Assembly (NCBI GenBank): GCA_031291725.1 | Contig: JARLIM010000019.1 | Location: forward strand, 1 to 64,000 | DNA: 64,000 nucleotides | Direction: 5' to 3' | Source: Acetobacteraceae bacterium | Lineage (GTDB): Bacteria; Pseudomonadota; Alphaproteobacteria; Acetobacterales; Acetobacteraceae | Shown here: one piece after another, positions 1 through 8,962 of the stretch | How positions within the stretch are numbered: the first letter of the stretch is position 1 | How the letters are laid out: every line of letters begins with the position of its first letter | The notes under the pieces: model-generated | What the model was told of the DNA's origin: nothing | Seen by the model: the letters and a program-made list of their open reading frames with translations, nothing else | Databases searched by the model: none | Position numbers and translations under genes: made by a program

Positions 1-129
1 CAGCGCCTCATCGCCGCCGGAAAACCCCACAAAGTCGCCCTGGTCGCCTGCGCTAGAAAGCTCATCATTTTCGCAAACACCGTCGTCCAGCGAAATCAGC
101 CTTGGACTGACAAGCCCGCAACGATCTAA
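1..129 (+). CDS. IS110-family transposase, C-terminal end (partial at window edge)
   Basis: Frame 1 is open from the first base to a TAA at 127-129 and gives 42 residues. The run GKPHKVALVACARKL is the C-terminal signature of IS110/IS116/IS902 transposases (the DEDD-type family whose members insert without target duplication). Only the last part of the transposase_20 domain is visible, so whether the element is intact upstream cannot be judged. The stop lies only 15 bases before the tail-to-tail stop codon of the molybdenum hydroxylase gene, so the right end of the element should sit almost against that gene. Assignment rests on family resemblance of a short tail. Confidence 0.8.
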   Translation, partial: QRLIAAGKPHKVALVACARKLIIFANTVVQRNQPWTDKPATI

Positions 130-144
130 TGGTTGCTACGCCAC

Positions 145-2517
145 TTACGAACCCGCTTGCGCCCGTTGGATCGCCTGCCAGACCCGTTGCGGGGTGGCGG
201 GCATGTCGATGTGATGAATGCCGAAATGCGACAAGGCGTCGGCCACCGCGTTCATCACCGAGGGCAGGCTGCCGGCGCATCCGGCTTCACCGCAGCCCTT
301 GGCGCCGAGCACGTTGGTGCGGGCTGGAACCGGGTGGGAGGCGAAGCTGAAATCGGGGAAATCATCGGCGCGTGGCATGGCGTAATCGGTGAAGGAGCCG
401 GTGAGGATCTGGCCGTCTTCGTCATAGACCACTGTCTCGCTCAATGCCTGACCGATGCCCTGCACGATGCCGCCATGCGCCTGGCCTGCCACCAGCATCG
501 GGTTGATCAGCGTGCCGAAATCATTGGCGGTGTCGTATTTCACCACCTCGATCACTCCGGTTTCTGGATCAAGCTCGACTTCGGCGACGTGGCAGCCATT
601 GGGGAAGGCGGAGGGCGTGCCGGGGAAGATCAGTTGCGCGTCCAGCGTCGCCCGGCTGCCATCGGGCAGGATGACGCCATCGCGGATTTTCGCCGCCAGT
701 TCCATGATGCCGATGCCGCGATCGGTGCCCGCGATGTCGAAGCGGCCACCCTGGGGGGTGCGGGTGAATTCGATATCGGCAACGGCTGCTTCCAGCACCT
801 GGGCGGCGGCCTCCATGCCGTTGACGATCACCCGCTCGCTGGCCATCGCAATCGCGCTGCCGGAATTCATGATCGAACGGCTGCCACCCGTGCCGCCTCC
901 GGCGATGAGTTGCGCGCTGTCCCCCTGCACCAGGGCGATCTTGTCGAACGGCACGCCGAGCCGGTCCGCCAGCACCTGGGCGAAGGGGGTGGCGTGGCCT
1001 TGGCCGTAATCGAGGGTGCCGGTGACGATGGTGACAGATCCATCGGCCTCGAAGCGAATGCCGCCCATCTCGTTGTTGGCCGGTGCGGTGACTTCCAGAT
1101 ATTGCCCGATGCCGCGACCGCGCATTTTGCCGCGGCGGGCGCTGTCGGCCTTGCGGGTGGCGTAATTGTCCCAGTCGTTTTCAATCAGCGCGCGATCGAG
1201 CAGGGCCGGGAAGTCGCCGCTGTCATATTCCATGCTGGAGGGCGCTTTGTAGGGGATCATCTCGGGCAGGATGTGGTTGCGACGCCGCAATTCGACGGCA
1301 TCGATGCCCATCTCCCGCGCCGCCGTCTCCACCAGCCGCTCCATGTAGTAGTTGCCCTCCGGCCGCCCGGCACCGCGATAGGGGCCAACCGGGGTGGTGT
1401 TGGTGAACATGCAGCGGGTGGAGACCTCCACCAGCGGGGTGCGATAGACGCCGATGACGTTTTTGACGGTGTTCATCGTCGGCGGCAGCGTGGTGGCGTT
1501 GGAGAGATAGGCGCCGGTATTGGCCCAGCCGGTGACTCGCACGGCGAGGAAATGGCCGTCCTTGTCCAAGGCGAGTTCGGAGGTCATGTCATGATCGCGG
1601 CCATGACTGTCGGAGAGGAAGGACTCCGAACGGCTGTCGCGCCATTTCACCGGCGCACCGAGCAGCTTGGCGGCCAGCAGCGCGCAGATATATTCGGGAT
1701 AGACCGAGGATTTCATGCCGAACGAGCCGCCGACATTGCCGGTGAGCACCCGCACCTTGTCCGGCTTTTCGCCGAGCACGTTGGCCACCCCGTTGCGGAT
1801 GGCGAACACGCCCTGACAGCCCAGCCGCAGGGTGAATTCACCGCTGGCGGCATCGTAATCGCCAATCGCCGCACGCGGCTCCATCGCGGCGACGACCAGA
1901 CGGGTGTTGCGGATGGCAAGCTTGGTGACATGGGCGGCAGCGGCAAAGGCGGCTGCCACCTTGTCGGCATCGCCATAGTGGAAATCGAGGATCAGATTGC
2001 CCGGTGCGCTCTCATGCAGCTGTACGGCGCCCGGTTGGTCGGCATCCTGTGCGGTGGTGACGGCGGGAAGCTGGTCGATGTCGATAAACACCGCCTCCGC
2101 CGCATCGCGTGCCTCGGACAGGCTGTCGGCCACCACGAAGGCCACCGGGTCGCCGACATAGCGGACGCGATCGGCGGCCAGGGCGTATTGCGTGGGCTTG
2201 GGCGAGGGGCTGCCATCGCGGTTGGTGCCGAGCACGACGGCCTGCATCGGCTTGATGCCGGCCTGGATCAGATCGGCTTGCGTCAGGATGGCACGCACCC
2301 CTGGCATGGCGCGGGCGTCGTCGAGGGCGAGGGAGCGGATGATGCCATGCGCCACCGGGCTGCGCACCACCACGCCATGGAGTTGGCCGGGCAAATTGAG
2401 GTCGTCGGTGTAACGCCCCTCACCGCGCAGCAACACCGGGTCTTCCTTGCGCGAGACCGGCTGGCCGATGGCAAAGCGTTCGAGGCCGAGATCGGCCTGA
2501 TCCAAAGGAGGGGTCAT
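145..2517 (-). CDS. Molybdenum hydroxylase large subunit (CoxL / xanthine dehydrogenase type)
   Basis: A 790-residue protein of the xanthine oxidase / CO dehydrogenase large-subunit family, which binds molybdopterin cytosine dinucleotide and hydroxylates its substrate. An a/b hammerhead domain lies at about residues 30-150, followed by the long molybdopterin-binding domain. The active-site loop reads PYRGAGR (Tyr380 to Arg385), not the AYRCSFR loop of genuine aerobic CO dehydrogenase, so it is a form-II or other hydroxylase of unknown substrate. The catalytic glutamate is visible in GCGEAG near residue 744. I chose the ATG at 2517 (MTPPLDQ) because the 54 residues upstream lack family similarity. 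No medium (FAD) or small (2Fe-2S) subunit gene is beside it; the coxDEFG-like maturation genes lie 10 kb away on the same strand. Confidence 0.88.
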   Translation of the reverse strand: MTPPLDQADLGLERFAIGQPVSRKEDPVLLRGEGRYTDDLNLPGQLHGVVVRSPVAHGIIRSLALDDARAMPGVRAILTQADLIQAGIKPMQAVVLGTNRDGSPSPKPTQYALAADRVRYVGDPVAFVVADSLSEARDAAEAVFIDIDQLPAVTTAQDADQPGAVQLHESAPGNLILDFHYGDADKVAAAFAAAAHVTKLAIRNTRLVVAAMEPRAAIGDYDAASGEFTLRLGCQGVFAIRNGVANVLGEKPDKVRVLTGNVGGSFGMKSSVYPEYICALLAAKLLGAPVKWRDSRSESFLSDSHGRDHDMTSELALDKDGHFLAVRVTGWANTGAYLSNATTLPPTMNTVKNVIGVYRTPLVEVSTRCMFTNTTPVGPYRGAGRPEGNYYMERLVETAAREMGIDAVELRRRNHILPEMIPYKAPSSMEYDSGDFPALLDRALIENDWDNYATRKADSARRGKMRGRGIGQYLEVTAPANNEMGGIRFEADGSVTIVTGTLDYGQGHATPFAQVLADRLGVPFDKIALVQGDSAQLIAGGGTGGSRSIMNSGSAIAMASERVIVNGMEAAAQVLEAAVADIEFTRTPQGGRFDIAGTDRGIGIMELAAKIRDGVILPDGSRATLDAQLIFPGTPSAFPNGCHVAEVELDPETGVIEVVKYDTANDFGTLINPMLVAGQAHGGIVQGIGQALSETVVYDEDGQILTGSFTDYAMPRADDFPDFSFASHPVPARTNVLGAKGCGEAGCAGSLPSVMNAVADALSHFGIHHIDMPATPQRVWQAIQRAQAGS

Positions 2518-2606
2518 CGCAAAAACTCCGCACGCAGTCAGTGTTGATTGAGAATTGGTCAGTCTCGTTGCCACGTAAAGACCGGGTGACGAGAAACTGA
2601 TCGGGA

Positions 2607-3785
2607 TCAGGAGGGGATAGGCTTGGGCAGTCGCCAGAATGTCCGCGCCAGGGCTGCCATCAGCGACAAATTCGTGCACAGCAGCGCGATCACGCCGATC
2701 CAGCCGAAATTATGCCAGATCGGACCGGGCAGAAAGGAGCCGAGCGCACCGCCGATATAGTAGATCGTGACATATAATCCCACAGCCGATGAGCGCGCAT
2801 GCGGCACGATGGCGCCGATGAAGCCGATCGAGAGTGCCTGGATCATCAGAAAGCCCGCCGTTGAGAACGCAAGCCCCGCGATCACCACCGGCAGCCAGCT
2901 CGACAATGTGAGCAGCAATCCGAACATCGCGCAGCCGATGGAGAGCATCAGCGCCGGAATGCGTCCAATCCGCACGGCGACGCGGGTGGAGAGCGGGGCG
3001 GAGACCATTGCCAGCAGATAGACCGCAAAGATCGAGCCCACTTTGGTCGGCGACAGCAGAAAGGGCGGTTCGGCGAGACGGAAATTGACGAAGGTGAAGC
3101 TCGCCACCATCGAGAACAGCATGCCAAAGCCGATGCCACAGGTGGCAAGCAGTCGGATATTGCGCAGATGTTCGCGATAGGCGCGCAGATTGGCCTGCAA
3201 GCCCCCCATCACCGGGGTGAATTTCACCTCATACGGCATTGCCCACGCGACAAACGCCGCCGCCAGCGTGGTGATCCCCGCCATGACGACGAACACCGCC
3301 CGCCAGCCATCCAGATCCGCGATGACGCCGCCGAGGAAGCGTCCCAGAAATCCGCCCAGAATGGTGCCGGAGGCGTAGATGCCAGAGGTTTTGATCGTCA
3401 ATGGTCCGCTGCATTCATCCGCAATATAGGCCACGGTGACGGTGAAGATGAATGGCAGCGTCATGCCCTGCAGGGTGCGCCAGAGCAGCAATTCGCCCAA
3501 GGAGCGACTATGCGCGACCAGCAAGGTTGAGGCGATCAGGGCAAAACACGCGGTGACGATGATCCGCTTGCGGCCAAGCCGATCGGAAATTGCCCCGGCA
3601 ATCGGGGCGATTGTCGAGACCGCCAGCAGCGAGACCGTCACTGACAGGCCGATCTGCAAGGTGGAAGCGCCGAGATCCTGCGCCAGAACCTGCAGGAAGG
3701 CCTGAGGGGTGTAGAGGTTGAAGAAGGTCAGGAACCCGGCCACGAACACCGCCGCCGCCCGCCACGTCTCGCGCCCGATGCTCAT
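2607..3785 (-). CDS. MFS transporter (drug/sugar exporter type)
   Basis: A 392-residue integral membrane protein with about 12 hydrophobic segments, of the major facilitator superfamily. The loop between segments 2 and 3 has the family motif DRLGRKR (motif A), and segment 4 begins LLWRTLQGM, as in 12-TM drug:proton antiporters and YnfM-like permeases. The ATG at 3785 overlaps the TGA of mepA in an ATGA tetramer, which decides the start over an upstream ATG at 3809. It is the last gene of a run that includes GT9, gtrA and mepA; the substrate cannot be told. The molybdenum hydroxylase follows 89 bases downstream and might be co-transcribed. Confidence 0.85.
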   Translation of the reverse strand: MSIGRETWRAAAVFVAGFLTFFNLYTPQAFLQVLAQDLGASTLQIGLSVTVSLLAVSTIAPIAGAISDRLGRKRIIVTACFALIASTLLVAHSRSLGELLLWRTLQGMTLPFIFTVTVAYIADECSGPLTIKTSGIYASGTILGGFLGRFLGGVIADLDGWRAVFVVMAGITTLAAAFVAWAMPYEVKFTPVMGGLQANLRAYREHLRNIRLLATCGIGFGMLFSMVASFTFVNFRLAEPPFLLSPTKVGSIFAVYLLAMVSAPLSTRVAVRIGRIPALMLSIGCAMFGLLLTLSSWLPVVIAGLAFSTAGFLMIQALSIGFIGAIVPHARSSAVGLYVTIYYIGGALGSFLPGPIWHNFGWIGVIALLCTNLSLMAALARTFWRLPKPIPS

Positions 3786-4609
3786 GGCGCCGCCATGATG
3801 GCGCGGCATGCGGCCGGCAGTACGATTGGCTTCGGCTTGGGCGCAGCCTCGCTGGTTTTGGCAGCGGGTTTATCGCGTTGTTCGAACCACCAGGCCAGCG
3901 AGGCATCGCAGCCATCGCCCTCTGGCGGTGGGGGTTGGTCGATGCATTCGGTTTGCCCGGCGGGGCATTTGAAATGCAGATGCATATGCGTCGCGTGGCC
4001 ATACCAGGGACGAACCCGCCGCAACCAGGAGCGCTCGCCGGTGACTTGGGTGCATAATTGCTGCTTGATCGCCGGGTTGACCAGCACGCGGTCGATCCCC
4101 GGCTCGGTGGCGGCGAGGCGGATGAGGGTGATGTGCTCGGGCCGCCAGATCGTCATATCCACACCGCGCCCATCGGGGCGGACGAGGGTGTGCGGCGTGA
4201 TGGTCTCACGCTGGGCGATGGGCAGCACCGGATGCGGTCCGGCGACATCGAGCCAGACATCGGCATCGACACCGCGTTGATGGCTGGCATGAATGCCCAC
4301 CAAGGGGCCGCCGCGCGGCAGCGAGATGTCGTTCATATATAGGTCAGGCAGCCCTGCCGCCTGTGCCCGCCTGGCAAGATCCTGCAAGGCGGCGATCACG
4401 GTGGGATGCCCCCAAAAGGTGGAGCGCGAGACGCGGATGGTCTGCATGCCCGGCGCGGTGTCTGGCAGCCTGACCGCTCCGGCGATGCAGCCGGCGGAAT
4501 CGCTGCCGATAATGCGGGCTGGGCCGGGATAGGGCGTGGTGGGGCTTTGTGCCGCCACCGGTGTGGTGATCAGCAGAACAGCCGCAAGCATGATCCAGAT
4601 GCGCTTCAT
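3782..4609 (-). CDS. mepA: Penicillin-insensitive murein endopeptidase MepA
   Basis: A 275-residue periplasmic metallopeptidase of the M74/LAS family that cleaves D-Ala-meso-DAP cross-links in peptidoglycan. A signal peptide covers residues 1-20 (basic start, hydrophobic core, then VAAQS). Zinc-binding elements of the family are visible: HASHQRGVDADVW, with His and Asp ligands, and HMHLHF towards the C terminus. The RVSRSTFWGHP stretch is typical of the N-terminal part of MepA. The gene overlaps the downstream MFS gene by 4 bases and follows gtrA by 33 bases, so it is probably part of an envelope-related transcription unit. Confidence 0.93.
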   Translation of the reverse strand: MKRIWIMLAAVLLITTPVAAQSPTTPYPGPARIIGSDSAGCIAGAVRLPDTAPGMQTIRVSRSTFWGHPTVIAALQDLARRAQAAGLPDLYMNDISLPRGGPLVGIHASHQRGVDADVWLDVAGPHPVLPIAQRETITPHTLVRPDGRGVDMTIWRPEHITLIRLAATEPGIDRVLVNPAIKQQLCTQVTGERSWLRRVRPWYGHATHMHLHFKCPAGQTECIDQPPPPEGDGCDASLAWWFEQRDKPAAKTSEAAPKPKPIVLPAACRAIMAAP

Positions 4610-4642
4610 TCGCCCCCCGGCGCGTCGGACATGCCATGACAG

Positions 4643-5053
4643 CTAGGAGAAGACCAGCCGCCGCGACAGACCGAAATTCGCGAACATCCCCACAATGGCC
4701 CCGGCGGCGACGGCGAGGATAGGCCTGTCTCTGCAAAGCTCACTTGCATAGATCAGCGCGAAATAGGCCCCCCGATTGAGCACGAAGCCGATCAGATTGA
4801 CCGCCAGGAAGCGCAACCATTGCGACCGCGCGCTGCGATTGCCACTGGTTTGGCGGAAGGTCCAGAGCCGGTTGATCAACCAATTGAAGCTCGCTGCCAC
4901 CGGATAGGCGAAGGCTCCGGCCCCATACAGCCCCAGCCATCCGCGCGTGCCGTACACCATCGCGGTATCGACGACAAAGCCCAGACCACCCACCACGCCG
5001 AAGCGCAGGAATTGCAGGATTATGGTGCGATGGTCGGGGCGGAGGAGGATCAT
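4643..5053 (-). CDS. GtrA family membrane protein
   Basis: A 136-residue protein with four hydrophobic segments and the GtrA-family arrangement: LRFGVVGGLGFVVD at the start, FNWLINRLWTFR in the second segment, and a short basic end (SRRLVFS). GtrA proteins are thought to flip or help present polyprenyl-linked sugars for modification of surface polysaccharides. It starts 2 bases after the stop of the GT9 gene, so the two are translationally close and may act on the same glycan. Exact substrate unknown. Confidence 0.85.
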   Translation of the reverse strand: MILLRPDHRTIILQFLRFGVVGGLGFVVDTAMVYGTRGWLGLYGAGAFAYPVAASFNWLINRLWTFRQTSGNRSARSQWLRFLAVNLIGFVLNRGAYFALIYASELCRDRPILAVAAGAIVGMFANFGLSRRLVFS

Positions 5054-5055
5054 GA

Positions 5056-5982
5056 TCAGGAGGCCGCCCGTTCATCGTCGTTGCGGGAAAAAACATAGGC
5101 CGGGTTCGCGAGAAGCTTTTTGGCCGCGGCGAACGCCATCTCCACACTCAACCCCGCCATTGTCTGATCCACCGACACCACCGGAGCGGCGCAGCGCCCC
5201 GACGGGCCGTATTCGTCCGACGGCGTGGGGCCGAATAATCCCAACGTGGGTGCGCCGCTGGCAGCGCCGATATGCATCAGGCCTGAATCATTGCCGATAA
5301 AGATCGCACAGCGCGCCATGCAGGCGGCCACTTCCGGCAGAGACAGCCGGCCCACCAGATCGATCGCCCCCGGCAATGCCGCCAGCACCGGGGCGGCGAG
5401 GCTGGCTTCCTTCTCACCCGGTCCGGCGAAGATCGCGAACCGCGCCCCCGGCAATGTCTCGGCGGCGAGGCGTTGGGCGAGTTCCACGAAGCGCTCCGGT
5501 GCCCAGGTTTTCGGCCCCCAATTGGAGGTCGGCCCCAGCCCGATGATCGGCCCGCCTTCCGGCAATAATGCAGCGGCATGGCGACGGTCGGCGGCGTCGG
5601 TCCAGACGACGGGACGTGGTGGTGGGTCGAGACGGAGCAGACGGCCGAGTTGGTGTGTCTTGTGGCCGCCGCTCTTGCGCATCACCACACGCGAAAGTGT
5701 AGGCACCAGATAGGCCAGCGCCGAGGCGCGGATATCGACCACCAAGCCCCACCAATGCCGCACCGCGAACCACCACAACGGCAGCCAATGCAGGCCGAAG
5801 CGCCGCTTTTCCACCACGATGGTGCGCTCGCGATTGGGCATGCGGGCGAACACCTCCTCGGCCACCGGGCCGGTGACGATGGTGAAGCGGGCCTTGGGAT
5901 ATTGCCGCAGCAGGTGATCGATCAGTCCGGTGCAGAGAACGGCATCACCGATACGGCTGGAGGCGACGAAGAGAATGCGCAT
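5056..5982 (-). CDS. Glycosyltransferase family 9 (heptosyltransferase-like)
   Basis: A 308-residue GT-B fold enzyme resembling ADP-heptose:LPS heptosyltransferases (RfaF/WaaC type). The N terminus RILFVASSRIGDAVL is the acceptor-domain start typical of the family. The C-terminal donor-binding motif is present as GNDSGLMHIGAASGAPTLGL, followed by FGPT. I chose the ATG at 5982 because the 35 residues upstream have no family similarity and would run into the divergent asnB promoter. It probably adds a heptose or similar sugar to a cell-surface glycan; it heads the run GT9-gtrA-mepA-MFS. Confidence 0.87.
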   Translation of the reverse strand: MRILFVASSRIGDAVLCTGLIDHLLRQYPKARFTIVTGPVAEEVFARMPNRERTIVVEKRRFGLHWLPLWWFAVRHWWGLVVDIRASALAYLVPTLSRVVMRKSGGHKTHQLGRLLRLDPPPRPVVWTDAADRRHAAALLPEGGPIIGLGPTSNWGPKTWAPERFVELAQRLAAETLPGARFAIFAGPGEKEASLAAPVLAALPGAIDLVGRLSLPEVAACMARCAIFIGNDSGLMHIGAASGAPTLGLFGPTPSDEYGPSGRCAAPVVSVDQTMAGLSVEMAFAAAKKLLANPAYVFSRNDDERAAS

Positions 5983-6059
5983 GCCACAGCCGATACCATG
6001 CCTCTGTTGCGCTGCCGAGGGGCAAGCTTGTAAGCCGGTTGCAACATGGAGGTCTGAGC

Positions 6060-7832
6060 ATGTGCGGTATAGCGGGGGTGATGACACGCAACGGCAGCGC
6101 GCCAGACTCGGCGATGCTCAACCGGATGCAGTCCGCCATCGCCCATCGCGGCCCGGATGGCTTCGGTCGGCTGGTGCGTGACGATGTGGCGTTGATCCAG
6201 GTGCGGCTGGCCATTGTCGATCTGACCACCGGCGATCAGCCGCTGTTCGGCATTTCCGATGACCGCCAGACCGGCACCGCGCTGGTGGGCAATGGCGAGA
6301 TCTACAACAACCCGGAACTGCGTGCCGCCATGCCGCAGGCGGCGTTTCGCACCCGCTCGGATTGCGAGCCGCCGGTGTTTCTCTACGACACGCTCGGTGC
6401 CGGGTTCGCCGATCGGTTGCGCGGCATGTTCGCCTTGGCCGTGCATGACCCGATTGCGCGGCGCTTGGTGCTGGTGCGCGACCCGTTCGGCATCAAGCCG
6501 CTCTATTACGCGGAAAACGCTGCCGCCTTCGCCTTCGCCTCCGAACCGCAATCGCTGCTCGCCGCGGGCTTCGGCAGCCGCAATCCGTCTCATGCGCGCG
6601 TGGCGGAGTTGTTGCAGCTGAAATTCACCACCGGGGCGGAGACGATTTTCCCCGGCATCTATCGCGCATTGCCCGGCGAGACGCTGGTGGTGGAACAGGG
6701 CCGCATCGTTGCCCGCCATCGCAACCATGCCCTGCCGGAGGGGGCACCGCGCCCGATACGGCATGGCGATGCGGTGCGGCAACTGGATGCCGTGCTGTCC
6801 GATTCCGTCAGCGCGCATCTGCAATCCGATGTGCCGTTCGGACTGTTCCTCTCCGGCGGCGTCGATTCGGCGGCGTTGCTGGCGTTGATGACCCGGCTGA
6901 CCGGCAACCGCATCCAGGCGCTGACCGTCGGCTGGGCCGGTGCGGAGGGGGTGGACGAAACCGCCGAGGCGCGGCGACTGGCGCGGGCGATGGGGGCGGA
7001 GTGCGAGCGGTTGGAAATGGGGGAGGCGGATTTCTGGAACCTCGCCCCGCAGATCGCCGCCTGCATCGACGATCCGACGAGCGATGCCGCCGTGCTGCCG
7101 AGTTGGATGCTCGGCCGTGCCGCGCGGGCTGGCGGGCTGAAGGTGACGTTGTGCGGTGAGGGCGGCGACGAGTTGTTCGGTGGCTATGCCCGCTATCGCA
7201 AGCAGCGCGCGCCGCTGAGTTGGTTCGCCCGCAAGCCGCGTTCAAGCGGGGTGTTCGGCCATGCCATCCCCGGTCTGACCGGCTGGCGCGACGGGCTGGC
7301 GGCGGCGGAGGCATCGGCCGGCGATGTGCGCTCGGCGGTGCAGGCGGCGCAATTCGTCGATTGTCAGGAATGGCTGCCCAATGATCTGCTGATCAAGCTC
7401 GACCGCACGCTGATGGTGCACGGGGTGGAGGGGCGCACGCCCTTCCTCGATCCGCTGGTGGCCGAATTCGCCTTTACGCTGCCGGACAGCGAGAAGGTCG
7501 GGCTGCGACGCGGCAAGGTCTTGTTGCGCGAATGGCTGGAGGGCGCATTTCCGCAGGCAGGGGCCTGGGCGCGCAAGAAGGGCTTCAAGCCACCGGTGGG
7601 CGGCTGGATCGCCCGTCGCGGCAAGGCACTCGCCGACCAGATCGCCCATCAACCCGGTGTGGCGCAGGTGGTGCCGAGTGAGGTGGTGCAGGCGGTGATC
7701 GCCAATGCCGCCGAGGCCTCGCAACCGGCCTGGAGCCTGCTGCATTATGCGCTGTGGCACTCGGTGCATGTGCTGGGCATCAGCGCCGAGGGCCCGATTG
7801 GCGAGGTGTTGGAGGCAGCGGTGCGGGTATAG
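6060..7832 (+). CDS. asnB: Asparagine synthase (glutamine-hydrolysing)
   Basis: A 590-residue two-domain enzyme that makes asparagine (or amidates a related substrate) from aspartate, glutamine and ATP. The N-terminal class II glutaminase domain needs a free Cys after Met removal, and MCGIAGV starting at 6060 supplies it; this sets the start over an ATG at 6039. The synthetase domain shows the pyrophosphate loop SGGVDS (residues 265-270) and CGEGGDELFGGY. The C-terminal part (KLDRTLMVHGVEGRTPFLD) is typical of AsnB. Because it is divergent from a surface-glycan run, a role in amidating a surface glycan component is possible, as with exosortase/polysaccharide-associated asnB genes, but plain asparagine synthesis is equally possible. 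Confidence 0.93.
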   Translation: MCGIAGVMTRNGSAPDSAMLNRMQSAIAHRGPDGFGRLVRDDVALIQVRLAIVDLTTGDQPLFGISDDRQTGTALVGNGEIYNNPELRAAMPQAAFRTRSDCEPPVFLYDTLGAGFADRLRGMFALAVHDPIARRLVLVRDPFGIKPLYYAENAAAFAFASEPQSLLAAGFGSRNPSHARVAELLQLKFTTGAETIFPGIYRALPGETLVVEQGRIVARHRNHALPEGAPRPIRHGDAVRQLDAVLSDSVSAHLQSDVPFGLFLSGGVDSAALLALMTRLTGNRIQALTVGWAGAEGVDETAEARRLARAMGAECERLEMGEADFWNLAPQIAACIDDPTSDAAVLPSWMLGRAARAGGLKVTLCGEGGDELFGGYARYRKQRAPLSWFARKPRSSGVFGHAIPGLTGWRDGLAAAEASAGDVRSAVQAAQFVDCQEWLPNDLLIKLDRTLMVHGVEGRTPFLDPLVAEFAFTLPDSEKVGLRRGKVLLREWLEGAFPQAGAWARKKGFKPPVGGWIARRGKALADQIAHQPGVAQVVPSEVVQAVIANAAEASQPAWSLLHYALWHSVHVLGISAEGPIGEVLEAAVRV

Positions 7833-7867
7833 AGCGGGGCGAAGTCGGCTTGAACCCATATCCCCCC

Positions 7868-7896
7868 GTCAATGCAAGCGGAGCACTTGCATTGAC
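7868..7896. terminator. Perfect 11-bp hairpin between convergent genes
   Basis: GTCAATGCAAG, a 7-base loop, then CTTGCATTGAC: a perfect inverted repeat in the 80 bases between the ends of asnB and the extradiol dioxygenase gene, which converge here. Its position suits a bidirectional transcription terminator. There is no strong T-run on either side, so it may be an atypical or Rho-assisted terminator. Confidence 0.55.
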
Positions 7897-7912
7897 GAAA
7901 GACACGAATGTC

Positions 7913-8869
7913 TCACTGCACCTCGAAATTCGTCACGAAATCCTCCGGCGGTGTCGGCCCCCAGAGATAGAAGGCGTTATGGGCCTCCCACGTCTTGGCT
8001 TCCCAATCCTGTGTCACCGGGATGTAGTCGATATCGGCGGAATATTCGGCATAGCTGCCCCAGGGGTCGCGGATATAGTGGAAGTAATTCGATCCCAGCA
8101 CATGCCGCCCCAAGCCCCAGCCGCGCGCATAGCCCGAATCGGCCATATGCATCGCGCCGAGGCCAATCTGCTCGATGCCGCCCATATCCCATGATGAGTG
8201 ATGCAGCCCGGCACCGCCGCCGGTGGCGAAGGCGAGGATATGGTGGTCGCTGCCGTGGATGCCGTGCATGAACGCCACGTCGCTGCCCGCCGCATCGGCC
8301 AGTTTCAGCCCGACCGTCTGTTCATAGAAGCTGATCGCCTTGGCCGCCGAGCCGACGAAGGTGAGCATGTGGCTGAACCGCTTCGGCCGCACGCTGGGCG
8401 CTTCCTCACGCGAGACGGTGCCGCGTGCGCCCTCGCCACAGATCGGCACGGCAAACGCCGCCTTGTGGTTGGTGGAGGATTTCTCCGCCGCCCGAATTTC
8501 CCGCAACGCGCCATCGGGATCGCGAAACCAGATGCCGTTGCTCTCGAAGCCCGCAGGCGCGTCGATGCGCTGCACGCCGAGAGACTGCAAATGCGCGGCA
8601 AAACGCGGCATGTCGTCTTCGAATGCGCCGAAGGAGACGTGATGCAACTGCTTCGTCGCCCCCTCCATCACCCGGCCCCAGCGATGCGGCTGCCCATACG
8701 CATACAGCGACAAGCCGCCTTCCTCCGCGCGCACGTCGAGTCCGAAATTGCGATAGAAATGCTCGGCCACCTTGAGGTCCGGCACCATGAGCGCGAAATG
8801 GTCGATGGAGTGCACACCAAGCGCGCCGGGGCGGCGTGTGGCTGCTACATGGCCGCGAATGGCTGTCAT
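7913..8869 (-). CDS. Extradiol ring-cleavage dioxygenase, VOC superfamily
   Basis: A 318-residue type I extradiol dioxygenase resembling catechol 2,3-dioxygenases and 2,3-dihydroxybiphenyl dioxygenases. Two vicinal-oxygen-chelate modules are visible, about residues 18-128 and 163-300. Likely Fe(II) ligands in the second module are His167 (FSHML), His223 or 224 (GLHHSSW) and Glu275 (SYAEYS). The ATG at 8869 begins MTAIRGH and has a purine-rich stretch (AGGGAAGG) upstream; a longer reading frame adds 20 residues of low plausibility. It stands alone, with no aromatic hydrolase or decarboxylase next to it, so the substrate is open. Confidence 0.85.
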   Translation of the reverse strand: MTAIRGHVAATRRPGALGVHSIDHFALMVPDLKVAEHFYRNFGLDVRAEEGGLSLYAYGQPHRWGRVMEGATKQLHHVSFGAFEDDMPRFAAHLQSLGVQRIDAPAGFESNGIWFRDPDGALREIRAAEKSSTNHKAAFAVPICGEGARGTVSREEAPSVRPKRFSHMLTFVGSAAKAISFYEQTVGLKLADAAGSDVAFMHGIHGSDHHILAFATGGGAGLHHSSWDMGGIEQIGLGAMHMADSGYARGWGLGRHVLGSNYFHYIRDPWGSYAEYSADIDYIPVTQDWEAKTWEAHNAFYLWGPTPPEDFVTNFEVQ

Positions 8870-8923
8870 CGGGCGTCTGCCTTCCCTGTTGTTGTTATGA
8901 CGGGGATTATGACGCCATGAAAC

Positions 8924-8949
8924 GATCAATGCGCAATGATCATTTGATC
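8924..8949. promoter_or_regulatory. Possible operator: nested dyad upstream of the extradiol dioxygenase
   Basis: GATCAA at 8924-8929 is mirrored by TTGATC at 8944-8949, with the perfect palindrome AATGATCATT (8935-8944) between them. The site is 55-80 bases upstream of the dioxygenase start, where a regulator would bind. No regulator gene is adjacent. Function is inferred from symmetry and position only. Confidence 0.35.
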
Positions 8950-8962
8950 CGAAGTGCTGTGC

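Noticed and set aside
145-2517. True aerobic CO dehydrogenase CoxL
   Set aside because: The active-site loop is PYRGAGR and lacks the Cys of the AYRCSFR loop, so CO oxidation is not supported.
133-2547. 804-codon open frame opposite the molybdenum hydroxylase gene
   Set aside because: It is a high-GC antisense shadow: the product is rich in His, Gly, Ala and Arg with no family resemblance, and the opposite strand is a clear conserved enzyme.
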